A DNA stretch of 64,000 nt from assembly GCA_947579665.1 (NCBI GenBank), contig OX388351.1, forward strand, positions 56,304,939 through 56,368,938, written 5' to 3'. Below, piece after piece: positions 11,091 through 23,680 of the stretch; position 1 is the first letter of the stretch, and each line of letters starts with the position of its first letter. The DNA is from Sympetrum striolatum. Lineage: Eukaryota > Arthropoda > Insecta > Odonata > Libellulidae. Both the position numbers and the translations under genes were made by a program. The notes beneath the pieces are model-generated. The model made no database searches, was not told the origin of the DNA, and worked only from the letters and a program-made list of their open reading frames with translations.

Positions 11091-13739
11091 GCGAGAGAAA
11101 TTGTAATTAGGAATTTCGACGCTCAGAAGAGGCTCCTTTTTGGATGTCAGAGGCCCGAGAACAAACATACGGAGGTGTTTCTTTTTTTCGGCCGTTTATG
11201 AGGGCAAAAAATCATTAAGTCTCTTTTCCGGCTGATTCATCTTCATTATTTACTTACTGAGATTGAAATATCCGGCCTTCGCTTAATCAAAAGGAAAAAA
11301 TATGGTGGGCTACGTTTATTAGTGTTTTATTTTATTTTTAGCAAGGAAAAAAAAACTCCGATGGTCTAATGAATAAGCCCACGCCAACGGATACAAGTGC
11401 AGTTATCGGTAATGCTCATAATTTATTCCTTACTCTACTTGGCCTTTAAAGCATAAAGGATGAAACTACAGCATTTTACCGCTCTTTACATGTAAAATTT
11501 TTAATCTTCCGTTTTGTTTTGGTTTTAAACTATCGTACGGGCTCTGATACTCTAATTAATTTCTCAAAAAGAAAAAATTAAAAAGTATATCTACTACCTT
11601 GAAAGAGTAAAATGTTCTCTTTCTTAAAATTTTCTCTCGTATACGCTTATGCCACTTATGCTGATGCGACTTAAGTTCGCAATAAGGTAACTAAAACTAA
11701 GGTAGAGGGACAGGAAAACGTTGAAATTAAAGCTGCATTATCCTTAATAAATTTCTCTTAAAATATTAGGGATGCTTTTAAAGCTTTAGCTGCAAAGTTA
11801 AGTTTATGGAGCATGATGTTAAAAGTTTTTTTAGCTTAGTAAGGCTTTAAGAAAATAAATTAATGAAATCGATCAACCTTTGTTAAGTGAGAAACCCAGG
11901 TACCAAAAGAAGGTCAAATTCGTTTTAATTTTCTTCGCTAAGATTTATTTCTAGACGACATGCTCTTGATTTCCAAATTATCGTTAAGATTTTATTCAAT
12001 AACAAGGTTAATATTTACGCAAACCCCGTTAATGATTAAAAAATTCCATCAGTATATTCTAAGTGATAGAAGAACAATCTTACATCAAGACGCATGTGAA
12101 TATAAATTTGTAAGACCTTGAACAACAATGTACGACCTATGAGGAATGCGTATTCATATAAATATCTTAGTACAAGGAATAAATCCGTACCGTAAGTAAA
12201 TAAGAATGGTCATTTCGTTTTAACTTGTCAATGTTTGAACATCTAGATCCAAAATCACTGTTGGAAATGAAATTACAATATCCACCGATTTCCACAGAAT
12301 ATGTTACCATTTCTAAGTCATTGCGATATTTTAATGGCGTGGGAGTCTCTCTGAGCAAAACGATTACATAAAACAAGAACCAATCGCAGCATTTCTCTGA
12401 ATAAATACATTTAACGCGGAAAATGAGGATGTGCTGTCTACTTCCTCCACAGCGACAGAGAGCGGGGACCAACTTTCATTTTGTCATTAAATCCCTGCCA
12501 TTATGGAGCCTCTAATAATTAACGTGTCCTCAGGTCATCCGAGGCCGATGAGTCTCCCTCCCGGTATCGAAAGTTCCAATCATCGCCGCTGATGAATTTG
12601 AAATCTGTAACGAGGATTTATTCGATATGTCTGGTTCGAATCGAATAATTATCATCAATGCGCGCGTGTTGATTTGCTTTTTTCTTGAAAAGGTATTGCA
12701 CGCAACGGAGGTCATTTCTTGATGATGGTCGAAGCGGTTTAAATTTGTTCGATTTCGGTCAATACGAGAGTTTAGATGAAAATTGTTAAGTTGGAGAAAA
12801 AAAAGTTTATGAGGAAAACGAGCACCCATCCATTTTACCTTGAACGCGTCTAGGCTAATAAGTTTACTATTAAACGCGTCGTTGGACGAGCGCCGGACGT
12901 GATTTAAAACGAAATCTAAACGGTGGAGATCGGGTCATTTTGGACCCACTATCTCTTATGTTTCGTATTCAGAAACGTTTATGAATTAAAAATAATAATC
13001 ATAATAAAAATGTTTTATTATTTTTATAGCTGAAGATGAAAAAAAAACTAAAATTTTTAAAACTATGAAGAAATCGAAAATTTTAAATTAACTTATTTAT
13101 TAAAATAAAAATATATGATATTAAAATCTATAGAAATATTTTTAATATCTTTATATTTTTAAAACATTCTAAATTCAATAGATTTTGGAATAGATTATTT
13201 CATGTTAATTCATCAACTAGTTAACTACTAATATAATTATTTATACTTAACACAAAACGTGGAAAATTGTAAAGTTGTTTCTAATCGAAGCTAACACAAT
13301 GTACGCCGCCGGAAAGGAATCAGAAAGAAGAAAGAAGGCTTCAGAAAGTTTCTTCACAGAGTACCCAGCTCCACTTGCGTAGGCAGGGTAACTATTGATT
13401 TCCAATAGTACATCTTAAGAGTCCTTTCTAACTATTTATATCCTAGGAAGTATTTTGCCCAAAAATAGGAAAAAGTCATCCGCTATTATAGCTAGCACAT
13501 AATACTGCGCTGCATGGAGATAGACTTTCGTGAAGCCATGGATAAGCTTGACATTTCCTCATAGTTACATCACTTCTATATTCAATGCCCACTGTCACAC
13601 AGATACCTCTATTTAGTGATGAGAATCTCACCACTTGCAACTTCCGCCTTCGTGTAGCGTTGCGTCGTTAACGCTAAGTATCAGAAATTTAAGCCCATGG
13701 AAACGAGGTTATATAAAATAAAGTCATCGATAACCCAGC
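11091..13739. other. AT-rich stretch, nothing recognised
   Basis: No gene seen. The piece from about 12480 to 12940 is less AT-rich and has homeodomain-like cores (CTAATAATTAAC) beside CpG-containing sequence, which could be a small regulatory element. 12960-13260 is extremely AT-rich. Confidence 0.4.
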
Positions 13740-15260
13740 CTCGTGGAGGATACGTGCCGAATGATTAATCGAGAATTTCCCGGAAAAAGAACCGGCGAAT
13801 TTCAAAGCGTCTTTTTCTCTCGATCCGGCGAGGCGAAAATCTAATAGACCTCGCCTTCATCAGCTCCTTTGTTCCTCCACTTGGAGGATAAAGGCCGAAA
13901 TCTGAGAAGACATCAGACGAAATATCTCCGCATAACAGCCCCTTTCTTCCCAACTAACAAGATTCTGTTTTGTTTTAGAAGAGAACGCTACAAATCCCGA
14001 GTTCCGGTAATGGTGTGTTTTGGAACTCTCACGCCAGAGCGGGCCGCCATGTTTGCGTGCTCTCGACCCCAGCGCCGCTATGCAAATGCACGAAACAAAA
14101 GCACAGCGAAATATATTTCAGTGGAGCAAGCGGGAAGGAAGCGCACGTATAGATGGACACACACGCCATCTATCTATCGGCCCACTCCAGGAGAGCACGT
14201 GTTTCAAATCCCACGATCGCATCTAGCGAGGCCCTTCTGGGGATGGGACGTTATTGCCCTTTGCTTCCACGGCTCATAAAGCGAAAAAAAAGTGTGGAAA
14301 AAAATGGAGCTTTCGCCACGGATGCACGGACCGTGCGAGAGAGCACCGTGGCGCGCGTGATTCAGGACTGGGAAATAAATACATATATAGAGGGGAAGAA
14401 CAGTGCACCGTATTTTCCCCAGCCCATGGGCTACGTGAGTTTTATTCAAAATCCAGCGAAATGGGACTTTTGCTATTTTTTTCTTTTATTTCGCGCGGTG
14501 CCGATCTCCTCATTTTTTCCCCGCTCGCCTTCCCCCGCCACGGGGCGATTTTCATTTCCCGCTTTCGTATGAGAATGTTATTCCCCCCAAAAAACCATCT
14601 TGCACAGGCGCGGTGCGTGTGTGATACGTGTGAGTGTGCTCGGGAGTGGGCTAAAGAGTTTGACGGCAGCCTCGCCTCTGAATATCAATAAGTTTGGAAT
14701 GATAAATGCTAATCCCTGCAAAAAGGCCCTCTTTCTCCGCTTTGCCGTTTTGTTTCCATTCCTGTCGGATATCCGAGCTGCATAAAATGTTTAAGCGGAC
14801 GGAAAAAAGTCGTCACTATCAGGGAAAAAATTTCGGGAAAGCCCCGTTCATTTGAGCTCGAAATGTCCGCTTTAGCCGGTGCATATCATTTTGTTTTTTT
14901 TTTATTCCGAGTCGTGATAATAATAGTAAACGAAATGAGAACTTCTCCGTCGGCTCAGGATTTTCGACGTTGTTTCTTTTCGTTTTTACGGTCGACCTAC
15001 CCAGCTTTATATCTAATGTATGTAATATAGATTACCCCGCCGAATGGCGCCATTAGCAAGATATTTCCGGGAAGAGAGAATATGGAGTCGAGGGACGGGA
15101 CTATTCACCGTAAAACAGCTAACGAGGGTGGAGGGGATTGCAAACAAAAATCAATTGTACTCTCTTTCTCTAGATTTTCATTTATAAACCCCGAGGGAGG
15201 GAGCAGAGACCCGCGGATTCAGAATGCAACTATGTTTTATTTTTTTTCTCGTGCATCAAG
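13740..15260. promoter_or_regulatory. GC-rich island 3, the longest
   Basis: About 1.5 kb of CpG-rich sequence. Several overlapping open frames of 60-145 codons occur on both strands (for example 14254-14691 plus), but all are of low sequence sense, with no domain and no paired splice sites. An AT core ATACATATATAGAGG near 14379 could serve as a TATA-like element. A perfect 12-base palindrome AATGGCGCCATT sits at 15043-15054. Regulatory DNA is the simplest reading; an unannotated first exon cannot be excluded. Confidence 0.35.
15043..15054. promoter_or_regulatory. Palindrome AATGGCGCCATT
   Basis: A perfect 12-base palindrome containing two inverted GCCAT cores, the core bound by Pho/YY1 proteins. 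One short site is weak evidence on its own. Confidence 0.2.
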
Positions 15261-15751
15261 GAAGAGCAAAGAATCTTAGATTAAAATGTATCAGTTCTAC
15301 CATGAGCTCGCAGCAGGATTTCGGAATATAGTTTAATAAAAATTTGACCCAAATATAGCCGTGGGGGAAAAATCAAATTTATTAAGCCAGCTATGAGCAG
15401 TCGTCTTAAGCGAGGTTTTATTTCGAATTGTGACTCACGTCTTTTGTCGTTTGCTTTGGAGCGATTTTTTCAGTTAGCCATGCTCGCTCTTATGAAATGC
15501 CAAGCAATAAAAGACTATCAATAAACAAGGCCTTGATATTTATAATAGCTTGGATACAATTTATTTAAAAGCTTCTATGCCTTCAAGAATTCAAGAAACA
15601 AAATATAAACTCACTTTTTACATATTTTATTATTTGTGGAGTTTTCTAAAGATTTCATCTATGTAAATATTACTTTCTTCCTTTGTTTCATTCATTTTGA
15701 TTTGTATTTTGATCCAGGTATTCAGTTTTTCCATTATTACATCTCATCTAG
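15261..15751. other. Nothing recognised
   Basis: AT-rich lead-in to the LINE fragment. The upstream limit of that LINE could lie in here, since no target duplication marks it. Confidence 0.4.
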
Positions 15752-16264
15752 TCTTTACAATTATGTGTCGTTAATGTCCTCGGAAATGAGGCAGCTGATA
15801 GGGTAGCAAAAGAAACAGCCAAGAAGCCAGATATAGATTGGGAAGAAGTAATTGCGGATGATCTCAAATCCCATTTAAAAAGCATTGCTTTGAGAGGGTG
15901 GGAACAATGTTGGTCCTCTATTGTTGGAAACAAGTTGCGTGCCATCAAAGAGGATACTAAACCCTGGAACTCCTCTGTTAGAAATATTAGAAGAGAAGAG
16001 GTGGTCATAACTCGACTGAGAATAGGGCATAGTGCTTATACACACACATACCTTTTTTGCAACCCCAGGATTCCACCCCAGTGTGAGGAGTGTAACTCGC
16101 ACCTTACAGTGAAGCACATTCTCACAGAATGCCAAAAATATTCCCAACATAGAGCGAAACACTTCGGAACAGGTACACTGAAGGAAATCCTTGGGAACGA
16201 CTCTAAGATGGTGGACAAAGTTTTAGATTTTATGAAGGATATTGAACTTTTTTCAAAAATGTAA
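15752..16264 (+). pseudogene. Jockey-like LINE, RNase H and C-terminal domain fragment
   Basis: The frame is open from just after TAG at 15749 to TAA at 16262. It starts in an RNase H domain with the motif LGNEAADRVAKETA (glycine at 15782), which carries the conserved final acidic residue of the fold (..GNE.AD..AK.A). It continues through the C-terminal region of Jockey/I-group elements: RLRIGHSAYTHTYLF, then CEECNSHLTVKHILTECQ, a Cys/His cluster. Endonuclease and reverse transcriptase are missing, so this is a 5'-truncated copy. The remaining 170 codons have no internal stop, suggesting a fairly young insertion compared with the other LINE remnants here. In life such proteins copy the element RNA into DNA at a nicked target. 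Confidence 0.85.
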
Positions 16265-16520
16265 GGGAAAACTTTTGCTCATCTTTATTCTATTCGGTCT
16301 TTTACCAATACTTATTTATTTTGTTCTTTTAATATGTTTTTAAACCTATTGTTTTAATATTAATTTATTGGTTTAATTTTTTAGCACACATATGACACAA
16401 CCTTTTTGTATGGTTAAGAAGAAGGTTTGAAACATTCAGTCTGATGTTAAATCATTTATATTAAGGAAAAGGTGCAAAATGACCTCAGCTGTCGAGGCAC
16501 CTTCATAAATACTACTACTA
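16265..16520 (+). mobile_element. 3' untranslated end of the Jockey-like LINE
   Basis: After the stop codon comes an AT-rich trailer, then GACCTCAGCTGTCGAGGCAC, a block I know from the 3' ends of arthropod Jockey-type elements, and a short trinucleotide tail ACTACTACTA ending near 16520. This fits target-primed insertion of a plus-strand LINE. Confidence 0.6.
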
Positions 16521-18014
16521 TATGTCGTTATAATAATCATAACTTGGGTACCAATGTAAAACTTCGTACACTTTCAACGATTAAGGCACACAATTATGAA
16601 AAAATCATAATTTATTTAGAAAGCATTTGTAAGATTCTTTTAAGTTTCGCAAAAATTTAAAAATATAAGTTATAGTATTTCGTTCTATTTAATTCATTTC
16701 TTTATATTTCAATTAACTTAGATATTAAATGTATCTTATTACTCAGAGATCTATTGTGTACGATTTCTTCTACAAAGTGCTAAGTATTCACCAAAAACTT
16801 CTCCATTGTGATCATACTGTGAGAATTCTCAGTAAAACAATGAGAATTCTATAAATGTTATAGTTTTCATACAGTAAAATTTACAGTTAAACTTTAAATT
16901 TATGGAATCTGTTTATTTTTCATCATCTCCATCGTCGCATCAAAATTCCACTAAGTGACGATTTCTTTCCTGTATTTTACATTCAATGTATATTACCGCA
17001 TCGCTGGATAATTTAACGCACAAAATGACATTATGCATTGCGAGTTGAAAATGCCAGAAGTAAACTACAGATTTTATTGTGGTTTAGTTTTCACTGCGAC
17101 CAATAGCTTCTCTGATATTCCTCACTATGTTACCAATTTTTCTCGTATCTAGAACAAAAGAGAGAATTCATTTCCCCATCTATCAGCCCTCGTTCATGTT
17201 TAGTTCCACAAAAGTGAATCTCGATGACGCACAAAAAGGATAAGGTATGACGAATGGAGAATATGCAAAAAAGACACTGATGAATTTTTAGATTTTTTCG
17301 GATGATCTCTTGGCCTATACGTGGACGGAATCTGTGGAATACATTTGCATAAATTGGTACTGATATCGAATGTCGATATTCGACTACTTTTATTCCGCTT
17401 GATTTTGATGTCGAAAGATTTTTTTATGCGCACAGCCTTTGAATAAAAGGTCCGTCGCCTGCAGGGATGTGTATATCTGCCACATACATAATAAGTCATT
17501 TTGGAGCGACGTAACCCATTTCAAAGTATGACAGAACAATTACGCCCATAAGTTTTTATACTTTTTCATCTATGTGCTGGTTTGGTAATCCAATGGGAAC
17601 TTATATTATTGTCCTATTTAAAATTTTATTTGAAATGCATCGCTCAAAATAAATCCGAAAAAATGTATTTTTTCCTTTGACATTATGTTTATGAAGAACT
17701 CGATTTTATCGTATGGGAACATCTATCATGTAATCTCTGGAAAAGTTTAAATCAGCCAAGGGAATTGGTATTTTCAACAAGCGTATTATAATAACATTAA
17801 TACCAGCTGTGCGACACAGAGATTAATTTACATCTGGGTAAGAATAAAATGCTAGTAAAGTTACTTGATTTTAATTTAAGGAAAAAGTATGAGCAAAGTT
17901 ATACATAGATTAGATTAAAATCATGAATTATTCTATAAATTAAATTTATCAATTCAAAATTCTACTTATTTTCTGTGAAGTATTTATTCATAAGTCCAGT
18001 TGTTGCCTCACCAC
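16521..18014. other. AT-rich stretch, nothing recognised
   Basis: About 1.5 kb with no supported gene or repeat that I can match elsewhere in the window. Confidence 0.45.
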
Positions 18015-18300
18015 CTCTAATATTAGCGTAGAATATCTTGTAGGGGAGAATGAGACTTGTTCGCCAAAATGAGGAGTGAAATATTATGTCCTTCCTTTCC
18101 TCTTCAACTTTGAATGTTATATAAATATAAGAGGAATATGTCTACGTAAGTGAAGCACAATTACTCTGTGTGTAATACATTTCTTGTCAGTCCATGTGGA
18201 GTGATCAGTGCAACTATCCACTCATACCTCAGTAATTTTCATATCATCACGACCTTGATCAACACTGTGACAAAATTAAGTAATCTTTGTCATCAAAGGG
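18015..18300 (+). repeat. Dispersed repeat family D, copy 1
   Basis: Shares an ordered set of short blocks with 37565-37800 and 55661-55935: TCTAA.(T)TTAGCG, GAGAATGAG.CTTG, AAAATGAGGAGTG, and later ACTCATACCTC.. and ATCATCACGACC..GATCAA. All three copies are in the same orientation and well diverged. No coding sense or terminal motif is visible, so the class is unknown. Confidence 0.5.
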
Positions 18301-19698
18301 ACGAGTGGTATCTAAACTGAACATATTTACAACTCTTTATATATTATTACAAAATTATCGTAATTTATATCCGTTAAAAAATAAATAGCACAAATTATAC
18401 ATTTTATTTAATTTCCCTTCTATTAATGCGTTCTGAGATTTTGCTCTACAAAGTCTCAAGGATTAAATTTTTCCGAAGAATTTAAGTCGGAAAATTACGA
18501 AAATGAACCTGACATGAATTTTGATGGGCACCTTTTCTTTCGTCTCTGGTTGAAATGGAACGATTTAGTAAATAAGTAAGGAAAGAGAGAGGAACACGAC
18601 TGTTAATGAAAGGTTAAAGATATCTCCAAAAACTCACTTTGTCACACAGCATTGCTCCCGGAAACAACGAAAAGGCCCGGGTTACTGATCTTCGAAGAAG
18701 TACCCAATGTACAATTTATTATGCATTCTATCCTCTCAAGGGGTTGAGGTCAGTTATCCGGGGATTTCTTTCGATTCCCGAAACAAACAGCCACGCGGTG
18801 CGGAGCGCTGACAAAGACGGTAATTGGAGACTATGGAATATGACTTAAAGATATAAATGTATATGATAATAAATAAAAAGTAATATTAGGATATACGTAT
18901 GTACGCTTACGAATCTTCAATTTTGCATATTGTGCAAATATCGGTTCCCGAGTTGGTTTGTGCGAACATAAAAAGTTTCAACTTCATTTATCTAATGGTA
19001 TGCGTGAATTTATTTTTAATTTCAAAGCAAGCCGAGTGCTACCCACATCTTTAATAATAGAAGACATAAGTGTTTCATACTTTAAGTGATTATTCTCCCT
19101 TTGTATTTATCTTTAAAAAAAACTGCCGATCCATATTTCGTTCCAATACCACTCTGTTTCTTTTTCAATTGAAGAATTTTACTGAAAGCATAAGTCGACG
19201 AATATGAATTCTGATTTCTAATTTTTTCAAGACGTGACATATTTTACACACATCTGAAATTCATAGAATAATAAAGGTTAAAGAGGCAAATACAACCTTA
19301 GATATATACAGTACTGTGATAAAACTAGTTTAGCATGGGGTAAACATCCCAAGACTTTGAGAATTGAAATGCGAATTCTAAAGAAGGTAACAAGAGCACT
19401 GAGATCAGATACTAATCAATCAATATTTATCCGTATATATTTCCGATTCCCTTCCCGTCCATCTCAGAAATCAAGCGCTTCCCAGTCCTATTCGTTGGTC
19501 GTTTTTGGAAAGCAATTACCCAGTGCAGCTGCCGTAGACAGATTGAATGCCCGTACCTCCCACATCAACTGCCATCCGAATCGCAGGTGCTCCCTGCAAG
19601 AGCGTACATCAAAGTGTGATAAATGGGTTCTTTTTCCACATAGGCTACATACAGTAATACTATGTTTTATTGATTTTGGATTCCCTCTTTCTTTCTAG
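18301..19698 (+). other. Inferred intron upstream of the Ig exon
   Basis: Contains a small less-AT-rich patch at 18655-18830 with no recognised content. It ends in a good acceptor: a pyrimidine-rich run CCCTCTTTCTTTCTAG, with AG at 19697-19698. The open frame 19357-19698 runs into that acceptor but shows no protein sense. Confidence 0.5.
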
Positions 19699-19831
19699 TG
19701 AGCTCCGTGGCTGTGGAAGCGGTGGTGGGACGCAGCGTAGCTCTGCCATGTGACATAGAGCCGCTGGAGAAAGACGATCGGGTCTATATGGTGCTGTGGT
19801 TCCGAGAGGCTGCGGGCAAGCCCATGTACAG
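19699..19831 (+). CDS. Sidestep-like Ig-domain receptor, internal exon (partial gene)
   Basis: A 133-base exon between a strong acceptor (pyrimidine tract then TAG at 19696-19698) and a strong donor (CAG then GTCAGT from 19832). It enters with two bases of a split codon and leaves with two, giving 43 full codons that start [20 protein letters not shown] and end [15 protein letters not shown]. This is the first half of an Ig V-type domain: the B-strand cysteine is residue 17 (LPCDI) and the core tryptophan residue 33 (VLWFR). The pattern GRS..LPCDI.P...[15 protein letters not shown] is what I know from insect Sidestep-family proteins, single-pass surface proteins that act with Beaten-path partners in motor-axon and synaptic targeting. 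The partner cysteine, further Ig domains and membrane segment must lie in other exons; I found none in the window. The paralogue (Sidestep I to VIII) cannot be told from one exon. GC-rich codon use contrasts with the flanking intron. Confidence 0.85.
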
Positions 19832-22396
19832 GTCAGTCACGTGCCGTCTAAATATTTGACTCATTCCAAAAAACAAGAACAAGTTTTCGATGACCATCTG
19901 TCAAAGAGAATAGTCGTGACTGATTCAATATCATGACATGGTTTCATCCGGCCAAAGGAAATTCTCTCTGCAATGTTAGATGACTTTTGCTCGCAGAGTA
20001 GTTGGAAAGCCTACCCCGAGGGTTTAAGTTAAATTGCTCTATTCGTACCTTTGTGAAAAAAAATAGGAAAGGTCCTCAGATAGCTATTATTTTCAATACA
20101 AGCAAAAATAAATTAATTTTAGCCAGATATTTGCATAACAGGAGCCAACGTTAAATTAAACAAAAATAATATATGATTAAACCTTCAAATTTATTTTATT
20201 TGCATGTATGATACGTTTCACGTAAGAGATACTTGAAATCGAATTTCCACTGAGAGAAATTTCCATCATAGGAGATCATTCGCACTGAATATTTAAAAAA
20301 ATATCCTGATGATGGCTAGATATATTTCAAACTGGTCTAAATTAAAACTTCTTTGTGGAAGCTACCATTTTTTGATTTCGTAAAAATGGAAATGTTCCGT
20401 ATTTGATAGCAAATTTTCTTTCAGGAAACATTTTTCGAATTATCTGCATCAAATCTTCGCAATGAAAGATTTGTTTTGAAGTTCCTTTTCAATGTTGGAG
20501 TTATCTTTGGGTTTTACAGTTTAACATTTATGGTTAACATAGTTGGCACTCCATAGAAAACATTCCAATATTTAAGAGAAGTCATATAAACTCTAACCTT
20601 CACTTAAGAAAACAGGAATATTTTTGCTCTAAGTTAGCCATAGAAAACATTGAAATCGAAAATAGTGAGGAGGTGAACTTTGAGTTAGCTAATTAAATAC
20701 GAGATTATTTTCATAATTTGCGTTTTTAATTATTTTATAAGCATGCATAGTAAATACCAGAGTGGTCTTTATAATGTGAATAGCAAAAAAATGTTACGTC
20801 AAAAAAATAGATTTTACTGAAAACTGCACATTTATACTTTTTGTTTGGTAAATGCATAAGCTTTAAAATATGCACAGAAAAAAAATGAGTGACTAAAAAA
20901 AAATATTGGAACTATTTCAGAAGACGGGGAATTACGTGGTCTTACTTCTGTACACTGCTACTCCGTTAGCGATTTAGCAGAATGAAATCTGTGCTAAAAA
21001 GGCAGAGCAGCGGAAGAATGGGAAACGCGCATTTTTTCCGAATGAATATTTAATTACACGCATAGAATAACCGAAACAACAGGGAAATAAGTATTCAAAT
21101 ATTCATTCAGAATTGCTCTGCATAATGCTGAAAGCACGAATCAAATTGATTCCCCTCCGCTCCACACATACTGCGTCGTAGAAAAACGTAGAATGTCATG
21201 TTTGCTTTTTGTCGTCTGACGTACGTCATAGTTTGATTGCAGAATATACTCCGGGACTATGGATTTGATTGGTTCAAATGCTCATATGGAAATCCGACGC
21301 ATTTCCTCAGATAAGTAAAACAAAGTGAGGACAGCGGATTGGTGGAAGTAAACTCCGACCACTACCCATTCACTAGGAATCCTTGATCACATCCTGTACC
21401 AATCGAATAGAATACCTTTCTGTTCTCTAGTTTTAGATAACCCCATCCCGGCCATCATCAATTCATAGCAAACGTAACCAAAGGAAAATATTACAATGGA
21501 ATTTAATCATTGAACCACCAGTTCTATGTCATTCATTTAAAATTCTAATCCGTCTATAAGTTTCACAGGAAAACTGTAACAAGTTGTGCACGGTAAATTT
21601 TTTGTTGTTTCAATCATTTTAACATACTTTTCTTAATTAAGCATATTCCAATATTTTATCTCACAAATTATTTTTTTTACGTCAATCTCCTTCTCAACAA
21701 TTCCCTTGTTTTCTTGTGAATATTTACATCCTTGGTTACCAACATTACGAGTTCATGACCTAAATCTAAATGTACAACAGCAACATTCAGTATTATTATT
21801 TATATTGATCCTTCTATCTTTATTAATGCATTTATTCATGTCATATAACCCATACAATAGAATGAACAACCTCATTACATATTACTAAGATTCTCAGTTA
21901 GCTTTTAGGTTTTCCTTTCGAGTTAGTAAATGAATGGAAGTCCCTTTCATTTACAATATTCATCCAAAGTTCTCATTAATAACCATAATTAATGTATACG
22001 AGATAGTATATTACATTCAAAAGAATGATATCCTCTCCTATTTTATTAATTATTAATTCCCTTGAATTTTATGAAAGATAGTTTTATCCTTTTCGACCCT
22101 TAACATTGAATATTAAGTCAAATCAATCTGTTCGTTTATTGGGTTATGGACCATATTGGCTATGAGATAATATCGATGTTCAGAGTTTCCAGAAAAAAAA
22201 CAAGGATTTGATCATTTATGATAAATTCAAAACAATTTCATGTGTTAATGAAAGTAATTTAATGAGTTTTTGAATCAAAGTATACGGCTGTCAAGAAATT
22301 TTAATTTTTTTATTTCAAAAGAAAAACTTGTGAATATTTCCTCTCCTTCTAATTTCTTTTGAGTTTCAAACCATAAATACTTAAATAATTCTGAGC
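19832..22396 (+). other. Inferred intron downstream of the Ig exon
   Basis: Starts with GTCAGT. I looked for a following exon that would complete the Ig domain (beginning in phase 2 with a Phe-Asp-Val-like sequence) and saw none. No repeat recognised before 22397. Confidence 0.5.
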
Positions 22397-22837
22397 AGGG
22401 CAAAACTTTTAATTTCACTATCGTTAAAAATGTTCAGCTAAAACAAAAAAAATTCCGGTCATCTAATTTACAACAATCGAACCAGGTTTTACACTCCTTG
22501 TTTAGCTTTTGAAACATTCCATGTCAATTTAATTGAATATCTATGGGGTGAATGTGCGATCTAATGCAAATTTATATATCTATTAACGTGAGTTAGAAAT
22601 AGAGTACACTATTTAAACTTATCAATTGGTTTCTATCAAGCCTTAACTGTTGCTATTTTTAAAGTTTTTGTTGAGTATTAAAAAAAATGAAGTACTTCTT
22701 CATTTCCATCATCATCATGTTTTTCATATCTTAGGGAAAATAGCATTAAATATATTTCCTCTAACATTTTGATCGCAGACAAATAAACTCAATCAACACT
22801 TCAACATCAGCATCGAGTTGGATATTCCTCACCTCAC
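22397..22837. repeat. 441-bp tandem duplication, first unit (uninterrupted)
   Basis: Starts AGGGCAAAACTTTTAATTTC and ends CCTCACCTCAC just before the same start recurs at 22838. The middle part is diverged, while the first 130 and last 140 bases match the second unit well. It contains the intact sequence GAAGTACTTCTTCATTT (around 22689-22705) that corresponds to the insertion site occupied in unit 2. Confidence 0.85.
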
Positions 22838-23115
22838 AGGGCAAAACTTTTAATTTCATTATCGTTAAAAATGTTCAGCTAAAACAAAAAAAAATTCCGG
22901 TCATCTAATTTACAATAATCGAACCAGGTTTTACCCTCCTTGTTTAGCTTCTGATACATTTCATGCCAATTTAATTACCTCTATTCTAAGAATGTACGAA
23001 GTAATGCAAAATTATATATCAAATCACACTTATTTGAACATGTAAATAGCTTTTTATCAAGACAGTTGTTGAAAAAAAGTATAATTTTTTGCAGTACATC
23101 AAAAATAAACTGAAG

Positions 23116-23680
23116 TACGTGGTGTCCGGGTTGTAATTATAATAATACAAAATTTAATAACTTAAGAAGTAATGGAGATATTTATTAGTGGTTTGCTTGT
23201 TCACGTTAAATAACTCTAAATGTTTTTTGTATTTGCTTGATGATGGCGCATCTTGCCATTATGCAGTAATTGAGAGGGATTTCTTGGATAATGCGTTCCC
23301 AGATTGTTTGACTGGAAGAGGTAGTTCATCGATTGCTGGGCCCCTAAAAATCCAGACATGAGGCCACTTGATTTTTTTTGTGGGAATTTATCAAAAATCA
23401 AGTGCAACAATCACCAGTTTGTGATCTTCCTCAACAACGCAATCTAATTCCTGCAGTTATTGCACATTTTACGCCAGCAATGCTGCAACACACTTGTAGA
23501 GAGTTAATTACAGATTAGATGTATTTCTGTCACTAATGGTACACACATAGAGGTGCATTAACTGTGTAAAAAACATTTTGAGTAACCATACTTCTAGAAA
23601 CATCCCGCCAATAAATATCTTAAATAACTCTCAAGTTACTAAGTTTATTAATATTATACCTTTAACCAGGACACTCTGTA
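23116..23680 (+). mobile_element. Tc1/mariner-superfamily element, internally deleted, with TIRs
   Basis: The ends TACGTGGTGTCCGGGTT (23116-23132) and, in reverse complement, TACAGAGTGTCCTGGTT (23664-23680) match at 13 of 17 positions, and weaker inverted similarity continues inward to a shared GATATTTATT. Both outer ends are TA, as required for this superfamily. The interior holds only the last third of a transposase. The occupied site can be compared with the empty site in the neighbouring tandem unit. The length of about 565 bases is far below a complete element of this type (about 1.2-1.5 kb). Confidence 0.8.
23236..23520 (+). pseudogene. Tc1/mariner-type transposase, C-terminal fragment
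   Basis: One frame from 23239 reads DDGASCHYAVIERDFLDNAF, equivalent to the QDGAP.HY...VR.FLD..FP block around the second catalytic aspartate. The WP.RSPDLTP.DFFLWG block is damaged by frameshifts (GPLKIQT, then RPLDFF-like in another frame). A third piece reads FTPAMLQHTCRELITD, equivalent to ..ITP.MLQ..W.E...R.DVC. Stops follow. It cannot make a working enzyme; the N-terminal DNA-binding half and first aspartate are gone. Confidence 0.75.

Noticed and set aside
12625..12645. GGTTCGAATC as a pol III B box
   Set aside because: The surrounding bases form no T-arm stem and no tail or second box is present; probably chance.
13869..14691. Several overlapping frames of 136-145 codons in GC-rich island 3
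   Set aside because: All are explained by the low frequency of stops in GC-rich DNA; none has a recognisable motif and they compete on both strands.
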